Positions 30,418 to 36,996 of a stretch of 64,000 nt of DNA are shown here, in pieces; within the stretch, counting starts at the first letter, position 1, and every line of letters starts with the position of its first letter. The stretch covers positions 248,001 to 312,000 of the forward strand of contig NZ_JOFJ01000001.1 of assembly GCF_000718255.1 (NCBI RefSeq). The letters run 5' to 3'. The stretch is from Spirillospora albida. GTDB lineage: Bacteria > Actinomycetota > Actinomycetes > Streptosporangiales > Streptosporangiaceae. The notes under the pieces are model-generated. The model saw only the letters and a list, made by a program, of their open reading frames with translations, ran no database searches and was not told where the DNA came from. The position numbers and the translations under genes were made by a program.

Positions 30418-30740
30418 GCGGACGGAACCGGCCCCTCCCCCGGGTCACGCCGTCCGCCCCGGGTATTCGCCGACCCCACCGGAGCACCTGACCGGCCGGA
30501 ACGGCATGCGCACCGCGGTGGCAAGGACCCGCCGATCCGCCACAAGGCCGCGGCGCGATGCCGCTCGCGTTCGCATCGCAAGGGGTACGGGACCGCGCCG
30601 GTGGGGTCGGCTCGGGGGGTGCGGCCCCACCGGCGCGATCGTTCGGGGGCCGGAGGCCGGGCCGCCGCGCAGGGGGACGCGGCGGCCCGGCCTCCGCTTC
30701 GGCCACGCCCGGGGAGGGGGAGGCGGCCGCGGGTGATCGG
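30418..30740. other. 323-base non-coding stretch with a terminator
   Basis: This holds the 5' side of the MFS gene and the 3' side of the HEPN gene. The only clear element is the 18-bp hairpin at 30652-30695. No coding frame has both a ribosome-binding site and family resemblance, and no promoter was identified for the MFS gene. Confidence 0.5.
30652..30695 (-). terminator. terminator hairpin downstream of the HEPN gene
   Basis: GGAGGCCGGGCCGCCGCG and its exact complement form an 18-bp stem with an 8-base loop, 45 bases downstream of the HEPN gene stop. There is no U-tract. Confidence 0.8.
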
Positions 30741-31232
30741 TCAGCTGGCCTCGGGGACGGGGAGGGTCGGCTGGCTCGTGATGCCCAGCGTGTCCTCGAC
30801 GAGGGTGACGAAGACCTCGGCGTCGTGGAGGAGTTCGTCGGATTCGCGGGGGGTGACGGCGCGGGGCAGGCCCGCTTCGGCGGCGGCGCGCTTGTCGGCG
30901 CCGGCGGCGAAGAAGGCCGCCCACTCTCGGAGGGCGGGCTCGGCCTCGGGCAGCAGGACCCAGACACTGCGGGGACGGCCCCGGCGATGCGTCTCCAGGG
31001 GCTCCTTGGCCGCCAGGACGGCGGCGGCCGCGCGGAGGGCGGCCAGGTGGGCGCAGACGTAGCGGACGGCGGGCGAGGTCGCCTCGGCGGCCTCGGCGAG
31101 GCCCATCCGGGCGGCGTGCAGCTGGCCGACGGCCGTGTGCGCCGGGCGTGCGGGCAGCGGACGGGGGCGCGGGCTCGGCGCGTCGAAGCGGGCCGCGGAG
31201 TGGACTCCGCGGGCGGTGATCGTTCCGGACAT
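30741..31232 (-). CDS. SAV_6107-family HEPN-domain protein
   Basis: A 163-residue protein whose core (about 45-150) matches the actinobacterial SAV_6107 HEPN family: GLAEAAEATSPAVRYVCAHL, then LAALRAAAAVLA, then SVWVLLPEAEPALREWAAFF and DELLHDAEVFVTLVED. HEPN domains are four-helix bundles, many with an R-x4-6-H ribonuclease motif. RYVCAH provides R-x4-H. The ATG with GGAGG 6 bases upstream is preferred; the frame is open further up but runs through the promoter. A perfect LexA-type SOS box overlaps the predicted transcription start. Relatives often neighbour translesion polymerases; none is here. Confidence 0.85.
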   Translation of the reverse strand: MSGTITARGVHSAARFDAPSPRPRPLPARPAHTAVGQLHAARMGLAEAAEATSPAVRYVCAHLAALRAAAAVLAAKEPLETHRRGRPRSVWVLLPEAEPALREWAAFFAAGADKRAAAEAGLPRAVTPRESDELLHDAEVFVTLVEDTLGITSQPTLPVPEAS

Positions 31233-31367
31233 GACTGCCTCCTTCCGGGGCTCGGGCCGGCCGGGCGGAGAGCTTCCCCTCACTCCGCCCGGCCGCCGTT
31301 CCCGCCGGGAGCGCGCGCTGCCACCCGCCGGGGACGTTGCCCGGTGCGGGCCGCGAGTCCCGCACGA

Positions 31368-31385
31368 GTCGAACATAAGTTCGAC
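31368..31385. promoter_or_regulatory. LexA-type SOS box (GTCGAAC-ATAA-GTTCGAC)
   Basis: A perfect 7-bp inverted repeat with a 4-base spacer contains GAAC-N4-GTTC, the core of the LexA operator of Gram-positive bacteria and mycobacteria. It sits immediately downstream of the -10 of the promoter at 31394-31422, where bound LexA would block transcription of the HEPN gene. The divergent ybaK start is 140 bases away. Confidence 0.85.
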
Positions 31386-31393
31386 CTGCCTCC

Positions 31394-31422
31394 AGTAAAC
31401 CGCCCTGACGGCGATTCGTCAA
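31394..31422 (-). promoter_or_regulatory. promoter of the HEPN gene
   Basis: On the minus strand TTGACG (31417-31422) and TTTACT (31394-31399) have a 17-base spacer. The predicted start point falls in the first arm of the SOS box, giving a 5' UTR of about 150 bases. Confidence 0.6.
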
Positions 31423-31526
31423 CGTGTTCGAACCAGTGTCGCGACCGGGTACGACGGTCCCGCGAGCCTGCCCGGCGTGCCCCGCTTCGGGCCCTCCCGG
31501 AGCCGCGCGAACCGTAGAGTGCTGGC

Positions 31527-31991
31527 ATGCATCCGAATGCCGAACTCGTGGCGGACGCCCTCAAGGAGCGGGGCGCGGCCGGCGCGATCGTTGAACTGCC
31601 CGACTCGGCGCGGACGGCGCAGGCCGCGGCCGACCAGCTGGGCTGCGAGGTGGGCGCGATCGCCAACAGCCTGGTCTTCGCGGCGGACGGCGCGCCGCTG
31701 CTCGTGCTGACCAGCGGCGCGCACCGCGTCGACACCGATCGGGTCGCCGCGCTCATCGGGGCGGAGAAGGTCGGCCGGGCCACGCCGGAGTTCGTCCGGG
31801 AGGCCACGGGCCAGCCGATCGGGGGTGTCGCCCCGGTGGGGCACCCGGCGCCGATCCGCACGCTCGTGGACGTGTGGCTGCGGAGGTACGACGAGGTGTG
31901 GGCGGCGGGCGGGCATCCGCACACGGTGTTCCCCACGTCCTACGACGAGCTGCTGAGGATCACCGGGGGAACCCCGGCGGAGGTGGGATGA
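31527..31991 (+). CDS. YbaK/EbsC-family aminoacyl-tRNA editing protein
   Basis: A 154-residue free-standing editing domain, related to the ProRS INS domain, that hydrolyses mischarged tRNAs such as Cys-tRNA(Pro) or Ala-tRNA(Pro). Seen: ADQLGCEVGAIANSLVFAAD, then LTSGAHRVDTDRVAALIG, then GQPIGGVAPVGHPAPIRTLVD, the usual YbaK signature. TAGAGT at 31515-31520 lies 6 bases before the ATG and no Shine-Dalgarno is present, so the mRNA is probably leaderless. The stop overlaps the ArsC-like gene (ATGA). Its exact tRNA substrate is unknown. Confidence 0.9.
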   Translation: MHPNAELVADALKERGAAGAIVELPDSARTAQAAADQLGCEVGAIANSLVFAADGAPLLVLTSGAHRVDTDRVAALIGAEKVGRATPEFVREATGQPIGGVAPVGHPAPIRTLVDVWLRRYDEVWAAGGHPHTVFPTSYDELLRITGGTPAEVG

Positions 31992-32344
31992 CGATGGAGA
32001 TCTGGCACAACCCGCGCTGCTCCAAGAGCCGCGCCGCGAAGGCCGCCCTGGACGAGGCCGGCGTCGAGTACACCGAGCGGCGGTACCTGGACGAGCCGCC
32101 GACGGCGGAGGAGTTCGACGCCGTGTTGAAGGGCATCGGCGCGGAGCCGTGGGACGTGGCGCGCCTGAGCGAGCCGCTCGCGAAGGAGCTCGGGCTCAAG
32201 GAGATGGAGCGCGACCGCGCGCGCTGGATCGAGGTCATGGTGGCGAACCCGGTGCTGATCCAGCGGCCGATCGTGGTGGGCGGCGCGGGCGCGGTGGTCG
32301 CGCGCGACCCCGAATCGGTCCGCAAGGCCCTCGACAGCGCGTGA
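31988..32344 (+). CDS. ArsC/Spx-family glutaredoxin-type reductase
   Basis: A 118-residue thioredoxin-fold protein of the ArsC family: MEIWHNPRCSKSRAAKAAL places the catalytic Cys at residue 11, and ANPVLIQRPIVV near 84-95 carries the conserved Arg-Pro of the active site. Classic members reduce arsenate with glutaredoxin. No arsB/arsR is near, so a general thiol reductase role is equally possible. It is translationally coupled to the YbaK gene. Confidence 0.88.
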   Translation: MTMEIWHNPRCSKSRAAKAALDEAGVEYTERRYLDEPPTAEEFDAVLKGIGAEPWDVARLSEPLAKELGLKEMERDRARWIEVMVANPVLIQRPIVVGGAGAVVARDPESVRKALDSA

Positions 32345-32390
32345 TGCGGATGTGAGTCTGGGTGACCGAACCACGACCTGCGGAGGGGCG

Positions 32391-33191
32391 ATGACCGCGC
32401 AGATGCGCACGGGTCCGGCGGCGCGCGACGCGGAGTTCCGCGGGATCGACCCGCCCGCCCTCGACCGGCTGATCCGGCAGGTGCAGGACGCGCAGAACGC
32501 GATCCGGGCGTGGCTGGACGGGCACCGGCCGCCGCCGGGGGTTCCGGCGGCGGGGTACAGGCAGGCGGACCAGGTGGGGCGGTGGGCCGCCGACCAGCTC
32601 GGGATGCTGATGCGCCGGTACAACTTCGCGATCACGCATCCGGACGGCGGGGCGATGGACGCGCCCCCCGCGCCGGCGCCCCGGCCGCGCACGGGAGGCG
32701 CGCCGGTGCGCCCGTCGGACCCGCCGCGCACGGTCGCGCCCGCGCCGCGCCGGACGACCCCGCGAGGCGCCGGCGACCTGGGCGGGTTCCCCGACCGCCC
32801 CGCGGCGGTCAAGGCCGCGCGGGCGGACGCCCTCGCCGTCGCGGCCGCGATCCAGGACGGCAGGCCCGTCCCCGAGTCGGTGTGGCGGCATCTGGGGGCC
32901 AACGCAGGCGACCCGGACTACACCGAGAAGCTGTACGAGCGCCTCGGCCCGGCCGCGACCGCCGATCTGCTCAAGGCGGCGGGCGGGAGCGAGGCGCGGC
33001 TGAAGGTGATCGAGAAGTCGCTCGCGACGGCGAGCCACCACATGGCGATGGACGTGAAGTGGCTGCGGGCGTTCCTGGCGGAGGCCGACCGCGCGGGCGT
33101 GCACCCGGTCGCCGTCCAGGTGCTCCTGGGGGCCGATCTGGCCCCGAAGGTGCGCGCCGCCGTCGCGAAGCTCGAACTGAAGACGACATAG
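32391..33191 (+). CDS. helical protein of unknown function, possibly type VII secretion-associated
   Basis: I do not recognise a precise family. The 266 residues have an N-terminal helical part (IDPPALDRLIRQVQDAQNAI, then GYRQADQVGRWAADQLGML), a Pro/Arg-rich linker (about 85-130) and a C-terminal helical part with HLGANAGDPDYTEKLYERLG. That last stretch resembles the NANDP-type segment of large actinobacterial proteins encoded beside WXG100 genes. The ATG with GGAGGGG just upstream is preferred over an in-frame GTG 13 codons earlier. It is 9 bases before the next gene. Confidence 0.6.
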   Translation: MTAQMRTGPAARDAEFRGIDPPALDRLIRQVQDAQNAIRAWLDGHRPPPGVPAAGYRQADQVGRWAADQLGMLMRRYNFAITHPDGGAMDAPPAPAPRPRTGGAPVRPSDPPRTVAPAPRRTTPRGAGDLGGFPDRPAAVKAARADALAVAAAIQDGRPVPESVWRHLGANAGDPDYTEKLYERLGPAATADLLKAAGGSEARLKVIEKSLATASHHMAMDVKWLRAFLAEADRAGVHPVAVQVLLGADLAPKVRAAVAKLELKTT

Positions 33192-33200
33192 CGAGGTCCC

Positions 33201-33533
33201 ATGGCCGCTCCGCCCCCTCCCGGGAGCCTGCCGCCGCCGCTGGACGCGCCGGCGGCCGCGAAGCTGTCCCCCACCGAGCAGCCCAACCCGGAGTACCGGA
33301 CGCTCTACCAGGCGTACGCGGACGCGTACGGCAGCATCGACCGCCTCCGCCAGGCCCTGGACGCCCCCGTCCGGACGCTCAACGGCACCGACGCGTGGCT
33401 CGGCCCGGAGGCGCGGCGGTGGGGCGGCCTCCTCGACGAGAACCGCGACACGCTCCGCAAGGCGGCCGACCGCATCCTCTGGGACATCTACGACCGCCTC
33501 TCGGCGACCCAGCGCACCATCGCCCGGGTCTGA
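33201..33533 (+). CDS. small WXG100-like helical protein
   Basis: A 110-residue protein with a Pro-rich N-terminus followed by two predicted helices separated by NGTDAWLGPEARRWGG (about 58-73), which resembles the Trp-x-Gly turn of WXG100 proteins (here AWLGP). The second helix ends IYDRLSATQRTIARV. Such proteins are usually substrates or partners of ESX/type VII systems, though no secretion ATPase is encoded here. The ATG has GAGG upstream and follows the previous gene by 9 bases. The assignment is inference from shape. Confidence 0.55.
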   Translation: MAAPPPPGSLPPPLDAPAAAKLSPTEQPNPEYRTLYQAYADAYGSIDRLRQALDAPVRTLNGTDAWLGPEARRWGGLLDENRDTLRKAADRILWDIYDRLSATQRTIARV

Positions 33534-33645
33534 GCCGGCGTCACAGCCGCCTCGGCCACCGCGCGCCGCCGGGAACGGTCACGAAGCGAGCGCGGGCGAG
33601 CGGAGAGGCCCGGTCGCGGATCCGGCACGGTCTAGTCTTTCCCGG

Positions 33646-34248
33646 GTGAGGGAGCCGAGGCTGCGGGAGATCGACCATCGTGCGTTCCTGCGCAGGCTGG
33701 AGCCGATGCTGGACGTGTACGCGGCGGCGATGCGGCCGCCGCCGGAGCAGCTGCCGGGCCGGCACACGATCATGGAGCGGCATGCGGCGTGCCCGGACTT
33801 CCGGGCGTTCGTGGCGGAGCGGCGGGGGCCGCTGCCGGGGCTCGGCGGGCAGGTCCGGGGGTTCGCGTACGGGTTCCGCGGGGTGCCGGGCCAGTGGTGG
33901 CACGACGTGGTGTTCCAGGCCCTGTCGGACCTGGCGGGGGCGGCGCACGCGGAGGCGTGGCTGGACGACTCGTTCGAGGTGGCGGAGCTGCACGTCCATC
34001 CGGAGGCGCAGGGGCGGGGGCTCGGCCGGGGGCTGCTGGCCGCGTTGTGCGAGGGCAGGCCGGAGCGGACGGTGGTGCTGTCGACGCTGGACCGGAGGCC
34101 CGACACGGCGGCGCGGCGGCTCTACCGGTCGGTCGGCATGGTCGATCTGCTGACCGGGTTCGAGTTCCCGGGCGGGGGCCCGCCCTACGCGATCATGGGC
34201 GGGACGCTGCCGCTGGCGCCGTACCCGCCGGCGTCGAGCAGCTCGTAG
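33646..34248 (+). CDS. GNAT-family N-acetyltransferase
   Basis: A 200-residue acyltransferase. The acetyl-CoA-binding motif is FEVAELHVHPEAQGRGLGRG near 109-128, followed by LLAAL. The C-terminal beta-strand region RLYRSVGMVDLLTGFEFPG is typical. The substrate is not indicated. The GTG start lies 7 bases after TAGTCT (33633-33638), so a leaderless mRNA is likely. Its last 64 bases overlap the 3' end of convergent metF, an unusually deep tail-to-tail overlap in which both frames appear to be used. Confidence 0.82.
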   Translation: MREPRLREIDHRAFLRRLEPMLDVYAAAMRPPPEQLPGRHTIMERHAACPDFRAFVAERRGPLPGLGGQVRGFAYGFRGVPGQWWHDVVFQALSDLAGAAHAEAWLDDSFEVAELHVHPEAQGRGLGRGLLAALCEGRPERTVVLSTLDRRPDTAARRLYRSVGMVDLLTGFEFPGGGPPYAIMGGTLPLAPYPPASSSS

Positions 34249-35120
34249 ACCTCGCGCGTCGCGGTGGACTGGTTGAACGTGATGAAGTGGATGCCGGGCG
34301 CGTCCTGTTCGAGGAGCTCGGCGCACAGTTCGGCGGCGTGCTCGATGCCGAGGCGCCGGACGGCCTCGGGGTCGTCGGCGACGGCGTCGAAGCGGGCCTT
34401 CACCTCGGGCGGGAACGGCGCGCCGGACAGCTGCTCGGACCGCTCGATCGTGCTCATCTTCGTGACCGGCATGATGCCCGGGATGATCGGGACGTCGCAG
34501 CCGGCGGCCGAGACGCGGTCGCGCAGGCCGAAGTAGTCCTCGGCGCGGAAGAACATCTGCGTGATCGCGTAGTCGGCGCCGGCGCGGCACTTGGCGACGA
34601 AGTGGCGGGTGTCGCTCTCGATGTCGGCCGAGCGCGGGTGCTTGTAGGGGAACGCGGCGACGCCGACGCTGAAGTCGCCGTAGGAGCGGATCATCTCGAC
34701 GAGTTCGGCCGCGTAGGCGACGCCGTCCGGGTGCCGGACCCACTCGCCCATGGGGTCGCCGGGCGGGTCGCCGCGCAGCGCGAGGACGTTGCGGACCCCG
34801 ACGGACGCGAACCGGCCGATGAGGTGGCGCAGTTCCGCCTGGGAGTGGTTCACGGCGGTGAAGTGCGCGACGGGGGTGAGGGTGGTGTCGGTGGCGATGC
34901 GCTCGACGATGTCGACGGTCGTGTCGCGGGTGCCGCCGCCGGCGCCGTAGGTCACCGACACGAACGTCGGGTGGAGGGGTTCCAGCTCGCGGATGGTGCG
35001 CCACAGGGTCCGCGCGCCCTGGGGGGTCTTGGGCGGGAAGAACTCGAACGAGAAGGACCGGGTGCCCGAGGCGAGGAGCTCTCGGACGGTCGGGGTCCGC
35101 TCGGGGCGTGCGCGCTGCAT
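34185..35120 (-). CDS. metF: 5,10-methylenetetrahydrofolate reductase
   Basis: MetF reduces methylene-THF to methyl-THF for methionine synthesis, using FAD. The 311-residue TIM barrel shows FSFEFFPPKTPQGARTL near 23-39, FVSVTYGAGGGTRD near 53-66 with the conserved Gly run, LALRGDPPGD, and ITQMFFRAEDYFGL near 183-196. The ATG is 6 bases after a TAGTCT -10 (35127-35132, minus strand) with no ribosome-binding site, indicating a leaderless transcript. It is divergent from the prenyl synthase; metF beside a prenyl synthase is conserved in actinobacteria. Confidence 0.95.
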   Translation of the reverse strand: MQRARPERTPTVRELLASGTRSFSFEFFPPKTPQGARTLWRTIRELEPLHPTFVSVTYGAGGGTRDTTVDIVERIATDTTLTPVAHFTAVNHSQAELRHLIGRFASVGVRNVLALRGDPPGDPMGEWVRHPDGVAYAAELVEMIRSYGDFSVGVAAFPYKHPRSADIESDTRHFVAKCRAGADYAITQMFFRAEDYFGLRDRVSAAGCDVPIIPGIMPVTKMSTIERSEQLSGAPFPPEVKARFDAVADDPEAVRRLGIEHAAELCAELLEQDAPGIHFITFNQSTATREVYELLDAGGYGASGSVPPMIA

Positions 35121-35248
35121 CCCCCCAGACTACCGAGTCCGGGCCCGGCCGCCCCTCCGGCGGGGCGGGCGGGCGCGTGATCTGCCGCATCCCGGCGAAC
35201 CGCCCCCGTAGGCACGGCGGATCGTCCCGGACTGGATACGATCTCGGC

Positions 35249-36304
35249 ATGTCGACGAGCCGCATCCGCAAGGAGGTCGACGAGGCGCTGCACGCCTTCG
35301 TCGATCACCGGCGCCCCGTCCTGGCCGCCATCGGCGATGATCTCGCCCCGCTGATGGCCGCGCTGGACGCCCTGCTCGCGGGGGGCAAGCGGCTGCGTCC
35401 GGCGTTCTGCTACTGGGGGTGGCGCGCGGCGGGCGGCGCGCCGGACGACCCGGGGCTGGTCGCGGCGGCGGCGTCGCTGGAGCTGCTGCAGGCGAGCGCG
35501 CTGATCCACGACGACGTGATGGACTCCAGCGACACCCGGCGGGGGCAGCCGTCGGTGCACCGCCGGTTCGAGGCGCTGCACCGGGCGGAGGGCTGGCCGG
35601 GCGCGGCGGGCCCGTTCGGGGAGGGCACCGCGATCCTGCTCGGCGACCTCTGCCTGTCCTGGTCGGGTGAGATGTTCGAGGGCTGCGGGCTGGACGAGGA
35701 GCGCCGGGCGCGCGGCCGGGCGGTCTACGACCTGATGCGCACCGAGGTCATGTGCGGCCAGTACCTGGACATGCTGGTCGGGACGCGGGGGCACGCGTCG
35801 GCGCGGGACGCGCTGCGGGTCGTCGAGTTCAAGAGCGCGAAGTACACGATCGAGCGCCCGCTGCACCTGGGCGCGGCCCTGGCCGGCGCGGGCGAGGACG
35901 TCATGTCGGCGCTGACCGGGTACGGCCTGCCGGTCGGCATCGCGTTCCAGCTGCGCGACGACGTGCTGGGCGTGTTCGGCGACCCGGCCGAGACGGGCAA
36001 GCCGGCGGGCGACGACCTGCGCGAGGGCAAGCGGACGGCGCTGATCGCGCTGACGCTGGAGCGCGCCACGGCGGCGGAGGCGGCGGTGCTGGAGCGGCGG
36101 CTCGGCGATCCGGGCCTGGACGGGGCGGGCGTGGACGAGCTGCGCGGCATCATCACGGGCAGCGGCGGGCTCGCGGCCTGCGAGGAGATGATCGACCGGT
36201 TCGCCGGCGACGCGCGCGCGGCGCTGGCGGCGGCGCCGATCGACGAGGCGGCCCGGCACGCGCTGGGCGAGCTCGCGGTCGCGGCGATCGCCCGCCGCAC
36301 CTGA
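35249..36304 (+). CDS. polyprenyl diphosphate synthase
   Basis: This trans-prenyltransferase extends allylic diphosphates with isopentenyl diphosphate. The 351 residues carry GGKRLRPAFCYWGW near 47-60, the first Asp-rich motif HDDVMDSSDTRRGQPSVHRR near 92-111 and the second FQLRDDVLGVFGD near 233-245. The family includes geranylgeranyl and longer-chain synthases; chain length is not determined by what can be seen. The ATG is 6 bases after TACGAT (35237-35242), a leaderless arrangement. It corresponds in position to mycobacterial idsA2 next to metF. Confidence 0.9.
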   Translation: MSTSRIRKEVDEALHAFVDHRRPVLAAIGDDLAPLMAALDALLAGGKRLRPAFCYWGWRAAGGAPDDPGLVAAAASLELLQASALIHDDVMDSSDTRRGQPSVHRRFEALHRAEGWPGAAGPFGEGTAILLGDLCLSWSGEMFEGCGLDEERRARGRAVYDLMRTEVMCGQYLDMLVGTRGHASARDALRVVEFKSAKYTIERPLHLGAALAGAGEDVMSALTGYGLPVGIAFQLRDDVLGVFGDPAETGKPAGDDLREGKRTALIALTLERATAAEAAVLERRLGDPGLDGAGVDELRGIITGSGGLAACEEMIDRFAGDARAALAAAPIDEAARHALGELAVAAIARRT

Positions 36305-36374
36305 CGCACGCCGCACCCGACGCACCCCGTACCCGGAACGCCGGCGCGGGCCGGCCGTGCTCACCGTTGACGAA

Positions 36375-36390
36375 GTGTCGAATGTGACAC
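36375..36390. promoter_or_regulatory. inverted repeat upstream of the AhpD-like gene
   Basis: GTGTC and GACAC are separated by 6 bases, just downstream of a TTGACG hexamer (36367-36372). It may be an operator for the AhpD-like/GH3 pair. No regulator is assigned. Confidence 0.3.
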
Positions 36391-36453
36391 GATCCGGCCA
36401 ATCTCGCGCGGCGGGGTAGCACCATCCCACCATTTGGTGGCAGAAATGTCGGC

Positions 36454-36996
36454 ATGTGCGCCGACAACCCCGGAAGCCGCGTCCCCCGCATCGCCCCCCT
36501 CCCCGAGGAGGAGTGGGACGACGTCCTCAAGGCGGTGGCCGCGACCACCGGACCGCTCCACGTCTTCACCACGCTCGGCCGGCACCGCGAGCTGTTCAAC
36601 GCGTGGATCGGCTTCGGGTCGATGATGCTGCTGCAGGGCTCGCTGGGCGCCCGCGACCGGGAGCTCGCGATCCTCCGGGTGGCGCACCAGCGCGGGTGCG
36701 ACTACGAGTGGGGCCACCATCGCCGGCTCGGCCTGGAGGCGGGGCTCACCGAGAGGGAGATCGCCGCGCTCCGGCTGGACCTCGAGGCCCACGGCTGGAG
36801 CGAGGACGACCGGATGGTCCTCGCCGCCGCCGACGAGCTGCACGCGCACGGCACGGTCACCGACGCGACGTGGAACGCGCTGGCGACCCGGTTCGGGGAG
36901 CGGGAGCTGATCGAGCTGGTGATGCTCGTCGGCCAGTACCACATGCTCGCGTTCGCGCTGAACGCGCTGCGCGTGCAGCCCGACGAGGAGCCGTGA
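36454..36996 (+). CDS. carboxymuconolactone decarboxylase (AhpD-like) family protein
   Basis: A 180-residue all-helical protein of the CMD/AhpD superfamily. LGARDRELAILRVAHQRGCD followed by YEWGHHRRLG (about 65-95) is the active-site helix pair. A single Cys with downstream His residues is present instead of the CxxC of peroxidatic AhpD, so a peroxidase role is uncertain. Substrate unknown. The ATG has no clear ribosome-binding site. The stop overlaps the GH3 gene by one base (TGATG). Confidence 0.85.
   Translation: MCADNPGSRVPRIAPLPEEEWDDVLKAVAATTGPLHVFTTLGRHRELFNAWIGFGSMMLLQGSLGARDRELAILRVAHQRGCDYEWGHHRRLGLEAGLTEREIAALRLDLEAHGWSEDDRMVLAAADELHAHGTVTDATWNALATRFGERELIELVMLVGQYHMLAFALNALRVQPDEEP

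Noticed and set aside
31426..31433. GTTCGAAC palindrome as a second SOS box
   Set aside because: It lacks the 4-base spacer between GAAC and GTTC required for a LexA site and has the half-sites in reverse order.
31527..32344. YbaK-ArsC pair as a toxin-antitoxin or defence module
   Set aside because: Both belong to well-known enzyme families with housekeeping roles, and the overlap alone does not indicate a toxin system.
28975..34184. A mobile genomic island
   Set aside because: Gene content looks accessory, but no integrase, transposase, tRNA end, direct repeats or change in base composition was seen.
36434..36625. Alternative start for the AhpD-like gene at an ATG 8 bases earlier
   Set aside because: That ATG is in a different frame; the family match begins in the frame of the ATG at 36454.
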